Part shown: piece after piece, positions 12,536-25,900 of the stretch
How the letters are laid out: each line of letters opens with the position of its first letter
Position numbering within the stretch: position 1 is the stretch's first letter
Program-made: the position numbers and the translations under genes
The notes under the pieces: generated by a model
Database searches by the model: none
Told to the model about the DNA's origin: nothing
The model's input: the letters and a program-made list of their open reading frames with translations, nothing else
Source: Gonocerus acuteangulatus
Taxonomy: Eukaryota; Arthropoda; Insecta; Hemiptera; Coreidae
DNA: 64,000 bases
Assembly: GCA_946811695.1 (NCBI GenBank)
Contig: OX328132.1
Location: 58,212,197 to 58,276,196 of the forward strand
Direction of reading: 5' to 3'

Positions 12536-12797
12536 TTATTTACTAGCTGGGATGACTGGCTTTGCTCAGTGAGTTGATATGAAATTGTGTGGTAGTTGAA
12601 ATGAAAATGTAAGAGGTACAACTTCTTTAATGATAATATATTTTAACTACAATACTTCTATCATATTTTAATACTGTTTACATGTCCTCATCTGTGCTTA
12701 GAGTGATATTTTCATGAATGGCTAGTGTTTGCAATCTTTTATTATAAAATTATGTCACAATTCTTGATTCTTTAATTTGTTAATTTTGTTGTTTTAG

Positions 12798-12855
12798 TAC
12801 AGTTCCTCCCTCCATATGGGGGAAACCTGCTTATGAGGTTGACTGCAATCCGGAA
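12798..12855 (+). other. Exon-like segment, 58 bp
   Basis: Acceptor GTTGTTTTAG and donor GTAAGAATT enclose a GC-richer segment open in the frame TVPPSIWGKPAYEVDCNPE. Flanking sequence is AT-rich. No partner exon was identified. Confidence 0.2.
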
Positions 12856-13144
12856 GTAAGAATTGCTATCTTTTATCCATATACGTTTTCTTATTTTAGC
12901 GAGCATTGCTGTGTGTCCAATATGATTTATTATTTTATTGAAAAAACATAATAGACATTAAAAACCTTTCATTTACTTTGAACCCACTAAGATAGAGGCT
13001 CTTGCTAAGATTAAATTTTATTATATTGCCTTGGCAAATATTATTATTCCATCCGTTATAAATTAATTTCACAAAGAAAAGTATTATTTTATGTGATGCA
13101 ACCAACGTGTGTCTCATTACCTACTAAATAAATATATAATTTTA

Positions 13145-13383
13145 ATATATACTAGCTGTTACTTGGCGTGCCATGCTACACCTACTTTCTGCATATAGAA
13201 AAGCCTAAATAAATTAGAAACCAAATAAGTATTATTATAATCTAATAACACAAATCTGTAACTGTTATGAACCCATGGCCTCCCAACTGTGAGTCCTAGA
13301 CGACTTTGACCTAACCTATAACACCCCCCCGTATCAAGACATACATGTATGCCAAGTTTGGTAAAAATCGATCTAACGGTGTG

Positions 13384-13414
<31 letters not shown>

Positions 13415-14075
13415 CATACAGACAGCAGCTGGTAGAAGTTTTTGACCTGGCCTATGGCAATCCCCTGATCAAGACCAACCTGTGTGCCCATTTGATCAAA
13501 ATCTGTGAAACAGTGTGGTTTGTATAAAGAACAATCTTACAGACAGACATATGGTAGCCATTTTGACCTAGACTAAGGCAATCGCCGTATCAAGATCAAC
13601 CTGTGTTCCAACTTAGGTCAAAATCGGAAGAACGGTGTGGATTTGTATAAAAACAAACATACAGACAGACAGCTATAAGACGTTTTTGACTTAGCCTACG
13701 ACACTCCTCAGATTAAGATCTACATGTGTACCGAGTTTAGTCAAAATCGGACAAACGGTGTGGATTTGTATAAGGGACAAACATACCGACAGACAGCTGG
13801 TAGACGTTTTTGACTTAGCCTACGACACTCCCCAGATAAAGATCTACATGTGTACAGAGTTTAGTCAAAATCAGACGAACGGTGTGGATTTGTATAAGGG
13901 ACAAAAATACAGACAGACAGCTGGTAGACGTTTTTGACCTAGCCTAGGAGATTTCTCGTATCAAGACCTACCATTATTCCAAGTTTGGTCAAAATCGGTC
14001 AAACGGTGTGGATTTGTATAAGGAACAAACAAACAAAGAAACAGACAGACAGACACGTGATTTTTATATATACAG
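13145..14075 (+). repeat. Retroelement-like repeat with six tandem 120 bp units
   Basis: Starts TACTAGCTGTTACTTGGCGT, a beginning seen in widespread invertebrate repeats. Then six diverged units begin with TTTTGACCTAGCC-like sequence near 13306, 13441, 13561, 13685, 13806 and 13930. Each ends with GTCAAAATCGG..ACGGTGTGGATTTGTATAA and ACAGACAGACA. Unit length is about 120 bp. The last unit runs into a (TA)n tract. Confidence 0.8.
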
Positions 14076-14080
14076 ATATG

Positions 14081-14120
14081 TATATACATATCTATATATA
14101 CATATATATATATATATATG

Positions 14121-14167
<47 letters not shown>
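14081..14167. repeat. (TA)n microsatellite
   Basis: Interrupted TA/TATG tract directly after the minisatellite. Confidence 0.95.
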
Positions 14168-14171
<4 letters not shown>

Positions 14172-14197
14172 CTGTTCGCTCTCTCACTTGATCAAAA

Positions 14198-14270
14198 ATC
14201 GAAGAAATAAGTGCTCAAAACTTTGAAATTGTTAGTTTTGTTCTGTTCAATGGGTTTTTTATCTGTTACC
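14198..14270 (+). repeat. Short dispersed repeat shared with 5984-6050
   Basis: TCGAAGAAATAAGTGCTCAA, then AACTTTGAAATTGTTAGTTTTG, occurs at both places in the same orientation. Confidence 0.7.
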
Positions 14271-14984
14271 TAATTTCTTAAGTGTTTTTTTTTTTTTCTT
14301 AATTGCATTTAACAGCCGTGAGTCGGGCATTTGTTTTTGTTTCTCAGCTCTTTAGGGTGCTCATTTTCTTTCATTGGCAACATAAAAGTGCTTTGTGATC
14401 TTTGACTGTTTTGTTTTTATCTTGTTCTTTTTGTTTTTGCTGTTTTGGTAAAGATGGGAAACATCTTCATGGATGGGAGATAGAGGGTTATCACACCATA
14501 TAACGCCCTTGATCGTACCGGGACTAATTCCTGAATTTTAGCGGCACAGACATTGTACACTTTCTTTTATAATACAGATTAAGTACTACTGAGTACCATA
14601 ATTGTATGCAATCAATTTTGTCAAACAAGTTCATGAGTAACATCATTCATCAAGGTTGTATTAAATGCACATGTTTGGCTTTGTGTTAATGTTGGCCAAT
14701 TTATTTAAATTCTTTTAAGAGTTTGGCATATTCACACTCGGGGATGAAGCAAACCAGATTGAAAGAGAAGCGCTCCGAGGTTGTTTTAAATTGTATTAAT
14801 ACATTTTGTGATGTGGGTTTATAATGAAAAAAAATATATAATGAAAGAAGAGTGTTATATCCATTTTCTCCAGATGAATCCAGAATAAAGAACATCTTTA
14901 TTGAATCAAGATGGTTCAGACTTAAAGAATTAGAAAATTGATTTATTTAAAAATATATTTATTAAATGCAACACATTATTTATA

Positions 14985-15060
14985 TTATGTTTGTATAGTA
15001 ACTTCTTGGTTATTCTGTAAATTCAAGCTGAGCGGCTTTATCGCTTCGGGTTTGTATATT
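14985..15060 (-). CDS. POMGNT1: POMGNT1 exon 14 (C-terminus)
   Basis: Residues 638-662 and TAA at 14987-14985. A short Lys/Pro/Asn/Gln tail corresponding in place to the poorly conserved human C-terminus. The acceptor tttcag fits the required phase 2. Confidence 0.75.
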
Positions 15061-18000
15061 CTGAAACAATATGCAAATTAATCTAACATATGAAACATAA
15101 AATAACAATTAATTATTATTTTTATATGTAAATACATATGTATCTTTGTACAAATAAAACGGAGAGTCATCTCATAAGGTGTGGGATAAAGCAAACTTAC
15201 GAATATGGTGAATAAGGATATCCAATAATCAAAACTTCATGCTTCTTAATTCTAAGGCGCCACATAGCTTTATGATAACCTCTTGCATCCAGGTCCCATA
15301 TTTTTAAGCACTAAATATAAATTGTATTGTGATAAAGAAATATATACAAATAAAAACTGACTTACAAAACTTAACAACATTGTAATAGTAAAAGAAACTT
15401 CTCAATGTTATCATGAAATTTAAAAATAAATATTTCTGGAACTATATATTCAATTATATATGAGATCATTGAACAAATTCATTAATATAGTATTACCTAT
15501 TTCAAACATTTCTCAAAATTAACCCTTTCATTGCTCTGAATGAGTTAACTCGTGCTTGACTGGCAGAGCCCCAGACGCTCCAGAAAAGATCTAACCCTAT
15601 TGTTGTTTATATCTTTAAGTCACTATTTGAATCTTGTTTTGTGTGATCAGTCTAAATAACCTAATTATATCGTAATTTCTTATCTGAGTGATTTTCTTTT
15701 CCATGATGGAAAATGTATTATATTTTAGTATAAAATGACCAATATTAAGAACATTTGACATTATATATTGATAATTCCAAATATATAACAATGGGAGGCT
15801 GAGAGAGACGAAAAAGGAGAATGGTAGTGAGCGCGAGATGAGGAGAGATTGGTGAGCGTGCAGGGAAAGCTACACGGATGTGCGTCCAGTGTACGACTGC
15901 GAGTCCCTTCATTCGCCAGCAATGAAAGGATTAAGCATAGGTAGTAGGGAAAGTAAATTAACTGTTTACATTTTAGCAAATCTTTATTTAGGCTAGTTTT
16001 AGCAAACTAGGAATCTGCTACAGCAATTAAGAGATAACTGGAGGTTTTAGTGTAGACATGAAAATCCCAAAGCACCCAACTTCAAAAAGATATAAAGAAT
16101 TTTTAAAAAGAATCTCTATAAAATTGAAACTTTAAGGAGATAGCTTCCATAGAGAAGACCTAGTGTAATTTTGAATGTATATAAAAAAAAATGTAATTTT
16201 ATTAAGACATACCTTAGCTGCTTGGAGCCAAGTTTCAAAGTCTTTGGCATCAGCCATCTTAATAAATAATATAAGAATTGTACTTGTGTAATTCACCTGA
16301 AATGAAAAAAATAAATACAAACTAGAAATTATGCAAAGCTTAGCAGAATTGTGTAAAAAAAAAAAAAAAAAAAAAATCGTCACTATCTTAGCAAATTTTA
16401 CATTGATATGTAAAATACATACACTCCCACACAAATGTGTGTGATATAAATAGACTATATTTTACAAGACTCTTGTGTGACCGATGTGAGACTGAGTTAC
16501 AGAATTAATCAACTGACGCGTAATAATACTGTTACAAGGATTGACTCTGGTATAATAAAAAATATGAGCCAATAAAATTTATGAAAAAAAGGTAAGATCA
16601 CAGAGGAACCTCATCCAGGCATGGATGTACCCGTTGGGTGGTAGTCATATGGTGGTTTTGGTATGAACTGTGGATAAGGCCGTGGCCGCACGCTAAAGCC
16701 TGCATGGTACTCGCAAGAACTGGTAAGCAACTGGGCTTCTCCTCGGGTACTCCAGGGTACAGGGTCCAAGTGCTAAGACTGCCCCACTCTTTGAGATTGC
16801 TGTCTATAGATTACAGTACGTACCACAAGTATGAAACAAATACCTTGATGTCTTTCTATTTTATTGGCTTTTTATGGGTACACCTAAACAATTTAATTCA
16901 TTTTGCCATCTTTTTTTTTGTTTTTGATTAAAAATTGCAGGTTCATGTTCAGATGAAAAATAAATTTATGTTAGTTGGACACTGCTCTGCCATTTTGTTT
17001 TTGAAGAATTAAAACATTTTTGGGGAATAATTTAACCCAATAATTGCTAGCCAAGCGGAGAGGGGTGAGAGTGGCTGGCTACTAGCTGTGCAGGCGATGC
17101 AACCCCCAGTGCTAGACAATATGAAGCCTACTATCCCACCTGTGGGGGCGTCATTAGTTCTGAAAAAAAAGTGTGCCTAAGCTGAACTGCCGGCATTGGT
17201 CACCCTTATTACATAGATAGGGAACATGTAAAATTATGTCATATGCTGAAATTTAAGAAGCTAATTTCATTTTATGTGTCTTTTTAATCTTATCATTCAA
17301 GTTGTGAAGGAAATAAATAAATAAACAATTTCTGAAAAAGGTTTATAATAGTTACCAAAGTATTTCAATTTTAAATTTATCTCTGGTTGCAATTACCCCA
17401 ATCAGTCTTGTTGCACACTTTTTCAGAATATTCAGGGAAACACTTTCTCTTGTCAATTTTACCCTTGGTATGATTAATTATTTTCATTATATTTTACTTT
17501 ATATAGTTAATCAACCGGATCTTTTTTTATACTAAAAAATAATTATTTTATTATTATTTTTTTTCAATAAATAATTCTTGATGCAAAGAAATGTTTATGG
17601 ATTATTTTATTTACTTTTTTTATGTATTTATATTGAAGATGAAAAATAAGAAATTAAAACGAATAAATTAATAATAAATAAATAATAATAATCTATATAT
17701 ATAAAAAGTGTCCCCGTGTTCTAGTGGCTAATGCCTTAGTTAGGTTCGATTCCCATCACAGTGGGGCGATCCCACAGTAATGCTGGACATTTGGGGAAAA
17801 AATAAACCTTTTAATCTGGGATGCTGATGGTATTGTTAGTAACAAATAAACCCTTTTCTAATGAGCAGATTGATGTTTAGCCATATTATTGCATTGGTTT
17901 TTACATAAAGCTTGGTTATAATTGCTATGTGAAAAAAATCTTGGCTTTTTAAGTAGACCGTGTACTCTTATTTAATTTTATAAATTATTCTTCCTTCCTG

Positions 18001-19428
18001 AACACATTAAGGGTATTAAAATAAATTTAAAAAACTGCCACAAAAGGTTATTAAAAATTTACCTAATTTTTTTTTTTACTTTGAGCAAAAAAGAATGCTA
18101 TTTAATTGGTTTTGCAAATCACCGGCATTTGCCCCAAAAAAATACAACTTGGTACTATTTTAGGAGTATACTGTCTTATTTAGTATGTCATCAGATCTTG
18201 CCTAAATTTGCCTATTCGTTAGATATTTTATTTCAAGTGCTAAGTATCTACATGCCTTCATTGACATTTTATTAATCCAATTAGTCGTTGCTTCTGTTTA
18301 TTATTTGATTATCCTCTTTAACCCTTAATTAGTGGCGTGCTTTTTCTTCCATAACTAATGGTGTCGGGGCCCCAGTGAAACAAACTTTAAATTGATTTTT
18401 TTTGGGGTAAAGTAATTTAAATAAATAATAATAAACAATAATATTTATTGAAATACAAAGATTTCAAAGAGCAAAGGTCGAATAAACAAATACATTCGGG
18501 TCAATATGACCCGACACCACTAATTCAGGGTTAAAACCAAACTAGGAATCAGTCCGATGTTCACTCGCACTTTGATAAAATGGAAACTGCCACAACTGAG
18601 GATGTATTTTGATTTTTTAGATCCAAAAATATTAATTTTAAGGATTTTGACATGGCTTTGGAAAAATGGACTGACTTACTTGGTTTTGCGATTACAAATA
18701 GTGCGGAATACGGTTTTATGGAGAGATTAAGGAAAAGATGCTACATTTTCAACTTAACTAGAATGCTGCAAATAGATCTTTGGAACCATTATTGAGCAAA
18801 AATCACGAATGGCTTAGGTGGAACTTAATTTTCCAGAGGTATATTCTCAAGAATTTCCATCTTCGTCCGCTCCAAGTATCCCTACTAGCTCAAAATCATT
18901 CAAGCATTTGTCAGAAAAACAAAAACGGATTTTGTTTCAATAACAACATGTTCAAATCTGAAAATGCTCGTTATAAATAATAATAAAAATAAAAAAATTT
19001 GAAATTTTAAAAATATATATTCTTCCAGCTTAAAATTCTTATTATTATACTAAATAAATCAATTTCTTTAAATGTTTACGACTAGATATATTTTTGTTTA
19101 TAGTTTTAGTTTGTGAACTTGTGAAAAAAATAACGAGATACATAATATGTAAGTACACATTTAAAAGTCAACCGTTATATCACAACTGGTGAAATTGCTT
19201 AAAAATTGCTGATGATGTAGGTGAATAGAGTATTGGATTTGCTTTAAAATGACATGAGAAGCAATACTCTAGGATCAGTAGAAGTGGAGATATTAATGAA
19301 TGTCTGGCATACCCTGTCACTCGCCCCACTGTGGTGCGGCAGGAATTTTCTCATCTTGCGGCTCGTTGAGAAAATTCCTTGTTGCCCCTTGGATGTCGGC
19401 ACTAATGGCCTAGATGTCGATGCGCCGT

Positions 19429-19475
<47 letters not shown>

Positions 19476-22400
19476 TAAAATATTTTTAAAAGAATAAGTA
19501 ATTATTAATAATAAAATACAATTTATACTTAAATAATTATTCCAGGCAATAGTTGTTGAACGTGTGGTGTTAGAGACCATGTAGGATAAAGTAGCTATTG
19601 GGTCAGTCCATATCAGATCATCCAGGCCATGAAACCCATGTCCTCAGAATTGCCTGAAACTTTTTTTTATTTGTTGAACTGGCCATTCTAATGATATATT
19701 CCAAATTTTAGTTAGATATCTTCAATACTTTTTGAGTTATGAATTTTTAAAGTTGTCTATAAAACTTGTTTTTGCTTTTACTGACAATTTAAGTCGAAGC
19801 GACTTTCATTTACTAAAAAAATCATTACTCTGTTAATGATATCTCAATGGGAATTTCACCAAAATGGTCACAATAATATTTTGAATATGGAAAAAATATA
19901 TTTACTATCTGTTATCTTTCTGGTTGCTAAGTATATTTATTTAAAAACAAAATTGTAATTTAAAATAAATTAAAAAGATAAAAATTTCAAAAATCGATAA
20001 AAATAAAAGGCGCCCCATATAATCAAGTTCTTTTTTCATGGATACATTCTTGAAAGTATAAACTATTAGATTTTAAAAGAAAAACTCTGGGATTTTGCTG
20101 TTAAGTATTCTTAAATCAATAAAATAATATAAATTCCTTTTTTTTTTTAATAATTACCTACTTAAACGTCGGGGGTGGTCAGTACCTGTATGGGTGACCG
20201 ACTATGTGCTGTTGGCATTATAAAAGGGTGGCGACCTGTAGAAAGCCCGGCGCTAATAGCCCAATAGTTGATGCGCCGTAAAAAAAAAAAAAAAAAAAAA
20301 AAAAAATTACCTACTTAATGATTAATATATGTGTACTGCAGCTACATTTACTATTACTTAGGTTAATCTTAATACAAACTTACGTAAATAAACTATTTTT
20401 CAAGTTTACTATAAACTTAGTTTTGGCAGTTTCCGAAAATTTAAGTAAGTAAAATTTTGGATCAAAATGGTAAAAACTACGTGTTCCGGACACAGTCTTG
20501 GCTGAACTGAAACGATCCTCCGGTTTTTGCCTAGAATCTATTATTGTTTCCTTTTTAACCAGTGTAAGCTTTATGTTATCTATTTTTGTACTATAAAAGC
20601 CAAAAAATGTCTGGCTCCTGTTGTACATTGAAAGTTTGCTTTTATTACAATCCGCTTGATAATTCCGCCAATACTGTCACGAGGGGACTTCCCATGACTG
20701 GTAGCAAAAAACACCATCACAGTTTTTACTTCTGGATAATTAATTTCAGAAATGTTGTGACAACCTTTTGAGTTTCATAGACAAATGCCACATCATCTTC
20801 CAAGTCATCAGATGCCTCGCAGAGATCGGAAACATTCAGTTCTTTGGTGTTTTATTGTCTTGTATAGATGACAACTAGATGAAAAGATCAACTGTTGTTG
20901 TTCCAATAATAATCTTGGCTTCATTTTGCAACACAAACGAATAGTTTTCGCTGTAGTCAATTAGAATAATAAAAAACTAAGTTTATAGTAAACTTGAAAA
21001 ATAGTTTATTTACATAAGTTTATATTAAGATTAACCTAAGCAATAGTAAATGTAGCTGCAGTACACATTTATTAATCATTAAGTAGGTCATTTTTTTTTT
21101 TTTTTTTTACGGCGCATCAACTATTGGGCTATTAGCGCCAGGCTTTCTACAGGTCGCCACCCTTTTATAATGCCAACAGCACATAGTCGGTCACCCATAC
21201 AGGTACTGACCACCCCCGACGTTTAAGTAGGTAATTATTAAAAAAAAAAGGAATTTATATTATTTTATTGATTTAAGAATACTTAACAGCAAAATCCCAG
21301 AGTTTTTCTTTTAAAATCTAATAGTTTATACTTTCAAGAATGTATCCATGAAAAAAGAACTTGATTATATGGGGCGCCTTTTATTTTTATCGATTTTTGA
21401 AATTTTTATCTTTTTAATTTATTTTAAATTACAATTTTGGTTTTAAATAAATATACTTAGCAACCAGAAAGATAACAGATAGTAAATATATTTTTCCCAT
21501 ATTCAAAATATTATTGTGACCATTTTGGTGAAAATCCCATTGAGATATCATTAACATTAACAGAGTAATGATCTTTTTAGTAAATGAAAGTCGCTTCGAC
21601 TTAAATTGTCAGTAAAAGCAAAAACAAGTTTTATAGACAACTTTAAAAATTCATAACTTAAAAAGTTTTCAAGATATCTAACTGAAATTTGGTATGAATC
21701 ATTAGAGTGACCAGTTCAACAAATAAAAAAAAAATTCAGGCAATTCTGAGGACATGGGTTTCATTTCACTATTTAGCTGGATGATTTGAAATGGACTGAC
21801 CCTATTATTTATTTTCTAATATTTTATTGTTATAACGAAGTATTGTAGCGTCTAGCTATAGGGGAATAGTCTGGCAGCTGAGAAATAGATCCTGAGGAGG
21901 TTATCAGTCGATCTCTAATCCTCTTCGATCACCACTATCTCTGCGATAGGACGGCTAGAGTTCGCCACCTCCCAGTGCAATCTTCGAGTGAGGGCATCAC
22001 CTTACGGGTAGTTCACGAGATTAACGCCGATTTGCGAGCTGCCCGCCATAACACAGTACAGCCTTGAGGGCCTTAGGAGCATCTTCATGCTACTCTTGCT
22101 GCATTCACCCTTTGGAGGTGCACCTTTTTTTTACGCCCCGTCAACCTCCATCTTCAACTTGGCGTCAGTGGCTACAGCAGAATCACCACCAGATAAGCCA
22201 GACTATAACCATTTTTAAAAAACCCTCAGTGGCCACTATTCACCCAATCACCAACTATACATAATTGCTATTTTCCTTATTTTTTTTATTTGCACAGAAG
22301 TTTATATTTTTCTTAATTTCAACTAACCATATCTGCTCCACAAGGAGATATTTTTCTTTTGTTTTTCGAAAATAAACAAGTCAATTTTTTTCTCACTATA

Positions 22401-22943
22401 TATTTTCAATTATTTAGCCTCAATAAAAGACACCCTTAGGGGCGAGGTTAGCTCAGTGGTAGAGCACTGGACTAATAAGCTGGAGGCCTCAGTTCAAATC
22501 CCGAGCAAGCACTAAAGATTTTTTCTTCTAGTGTCTTCATTCGAGGGTTGGATTTGGGGTCCCAGATCGTCCCTAGGCTCATCCAGCCTTTAATTAATTT
22601 AATAATGGGTACCTTGGGTGCTAATGACTCTAGCAGTCGAAGCGGCCAAGGGTAAAATCAGGCGGCCGTGGCATAGTACTGACCACACTATCTCCCTAGT
22701 GTGCCGTATGGTCATGAATCAGATACCTCTATAGTATCTGCCCCTCAGGGCCCTCGTGGCCTGTTATGGGACTGATTTAAAATTTAAAATGATTTAAAAG
22801 GCACCCTTATGTTCGGCACCATTTCCGATAAATATTTTCTTATACATTTTCATTAGCAATTTGGTGCTGAACGTAACATGTGGTATGTTTTGAAACACTG
22901 AGTAAGAACCTCCTCATATGACCATACACAGAATCTAAATAAA

Positions 22944-22987
<44 letters not shown>

Positions 22988-25900
22988 TGCAAAGACGAGG
23001 AAATTACCGTGTTTATACGTGTCTGCACTGGGACGAACCAGAATTGGTACTGACATTTATTTTTTATAATATCTGCCACCTCTAATTTAGTCTAAGGGGG
23101 TTTGGGTAAAAGTGTATACAAACAATAGAGGTAACACCTCAATCTCTACAGGCCTTGGGTATAGTCGCAGTACGAGCGTAATGGACCCTACAGTGGTCAA
23201 GGACATTCCGCTCGAGCAAAATGTAGCTACAACTCACAGGCAGTATTTGAAGTTCATTAAGAGATTAAGGTTAGGTTTGACCATTTTAGGACTTGCACAA
23301 TAGGACAATGGCCAACGTGCAACTCTACTGTGAAGGGTTTGAGTAAAATGAAATATGATCTAACGTCATGGACGGTACAACTGTTTTTTTCTTTTTTAGG
23401 CCCATTTATAATATATAGTTGATTTTAACTAAATATTTTCCATAATTTGTTTATATATTAGCGAAGAAATAAAATATTATGTTTAATAGAAATATCAAAA
23501 TCTCAATTCATCAAAAGAGATCGTTCATATTCCTGAATGTTATTTGCTCTTAAATAATATTACCATATTATTCAGGGTGTATCGCAAGTTAATGACAATC
23601 CTTCAGGGGATGATACTAGACAAAAATGTAGTTTGACGCCCACCAACCACACATTTCTATCTCACTCTGTTTCAGACATATGCCATTCTGAAGATTCTTT
23701 AGAGAAACCTGTGTTTTTTTTAAGTACAACTCCAACTGTCTCTGCTTGTACACTTTTTTTTCAACAATTCATGACATCATTGAAATCAGCATTAAATTTG
23801 GTTTAAGGGTAATGCACATTCAATGTTCACAATCATCTCATTCAGACCGTAATATCAATCCCAAAAATAGAAATTCTGGTTAGCGACAACTTTTCGAAAA
23901 TCACTACTCTTCCAAACTAAATCCTGCAGACTGTCGAATCTCACAAAAGTTGTAAAATTTAATCAGCTTTCCAACGGTATACTCAGGAATGAGATTATCT
24001 GAATTTCATAATGTAATTAGAATTCTAGAGAGAAAAACATCAAATAAATAAAAGTAATATTATGTTTATTTTTGTGATATTATCAGAAATAATATAGAAA
24101 TAAATGAAAATTATTCATCGTGAAATTAATATTTAATGATTTAAAAGTTGAAGAAGAAAAAAAAGAAAAAATACATACAAAATGCCTCCTTGCTAAAATG
24201 CTGCTTAAAGCAATTCTAAAGAAGAACAATATATTAATTTAAGCAAATACTTAAAACTCACTTTGCTCTTGTCAAAAGGAAAATCTTCATTGCATGGAGA
24301 CTGAAATTCATCCAAAACAGTACCATTTTTGATCATATTTAAAATTAATTTTTCATAATTATCTTTTATAACCCTGCAACATAAAAAAAAGTTAATATTA
24401 TAGAGAGGATGATTATAAAAATCAAATTAAAATGATTTTATGTAAAGTGTGTGGTATTTTGAAACCAATAAGAAGTATGTATTAATTTTTTTTAAATCTG
24501 GAGATTGAGCCTCACATCGTGAAATATGAAAAAACTATAGATTGCTTTAAGCCTTTTAACAAATACTAAGACCTTCTTGTCTTAAAAATTAATTATATTC
24601 CTTATTAAATGAAGAGCTGTAATAACTTTAAATAATCGTAACTATAACTAAATATAACTACATCAAGGATTATACTTAAATAATGATTATAGGTGCAAGA
24701 TTAAATATAAATCTTACAAAAATTAAGTACCTATCTACATTATGAAGAATAACCTTAGGTTGAGTATTAAATGAATGGCTTTTGAAGTATTTATCTTGAA
24801 AATACGAATTCATATTGATTCCAAATGAACCAAAATGAAAAGTTCGTGAAATTTCTGGAATGATGCATTCACGGTCTCTTCTTATTTCAGCCATTCTCAT
24901 CCACATGTCCCAGTCCCACATCTATATATAAAATAAAGGGTTCTATATAACCAGTCCAGTTAAAAAATAAAATTAAAGACAACTTAATAACAATAATCTT
25001 TATCATCATGTGTGTTACAGAATTACAATTTTGGCAAAGCTAAAGAAGTACTCATTTAGGCACTTTAAGGATGATAGTTCTGGAGAAATGAATTCAGCTA
25101 TGATGTTTTCTACCAATTGAATGATGCCAATCATATACATACAATTTATATAATTATTTTTTATGGCCACTTTCTTCAGTTTGAAATAAATTGGTCATAA
25201 AAATGTCTTTTTTATATTTATATTTTTCCAACAAATTGAAATTACTTGAACTTCATTACAACTGCTCTGATATTTTAAACACTTTCATATTGCCCTGTCT
25301 TGTACCCTGTACATGAATTGCTTTAACTCAAAATGCTATATTGAAACAGTACACACATCTTAACAGTTTTCAGGGGAGAAGGGTAAGTATACCTAATGGT
25401 ATGAAATAGCAAGTAAAAAAATATGCACTCTCCTGGTTCATTAATTTATATAGTTCTTCTTTTCTTGACTCCTCTGTCTTTAGCTTCATAATTTGAGCAG
25501 AGAGATCAAAAAATCGTAAATATTCTTGTTGCAGGGTCGGCTTTGTTCTCTATCCGTAATCTTACAAATTTTTAAAGTGATCCCGCTTTGGCTTTGACAG
25601 AAACAGAAGTCACAATATCATCAAGGAACTGTGATAATGACCTTGGCAGCTAATGCGCTAAAATTACAACAAAAATCACCAAGGAACTAAGAGAAGCAAG
25701 TGGATTACAGATTAAGGGAAGCCATAAGAAGCCTTTGTAAATTTCATGTCACCAACAAGCCTGTACTCTTCAGGCTCCGATAGTGTTTAATCTTCAATTC
25801 TGTGAATAGCGTTTCAATGTTCATCTGTGCTAGTTTCCTTAGATGAGAAGTAAACATAGTTAAACTTATTCAAGTCTATATATATAAAGTTTAACTTACA

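Larger units (their letters stand above)
10198..14984. other. Intergenic region between the 3' ends of MTIF3 and POMGNT1
   Basis: The two genes converge here. Apart from the repeats, the minisatellite and two weak open segments listed separately, I see no gene. Confidence 0.6.
19600..21802 (-). mobile_element. GGGTCA-family fold-back DNA transposon, copy 2 (in POMGNT1 intron 11)
   Basis: 2203 bp. The arms, 19600-20424 and 20972-21802, are inverted repeats of about 825 bp, nearly identical, with a 550 bp centre. The ends are GGGTCAGTCCAT and its complement, flanked by TATT on both sides (4 bp target duplication). The centre holds a decayed transposase-like gene on the minus strand. Each arm contains a 5S-like SINE at the mirrored position. 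Confidence 0.85.

Noticed and set aside
13300..14075. CRISPR-like array
   Set aside because: The units are tandem 120 bp copies without unique spacers, and the DNA is eukaryotic.
13985..14226. Open frames with repeated Tyr-Ile
   Set aside because: They are translations of the (TA)n microsatellite; the same holds near 10430, 22950, 42230, 42880 and 63370.
22441..22513. A tRNA gene (anticodon loop would read AAT)
   Set aside because: The A and B boxes are good but the acceptor stem does not pair and the same sequence recurs with a 270 bp body at 36478-36800, so it is a SINE head.
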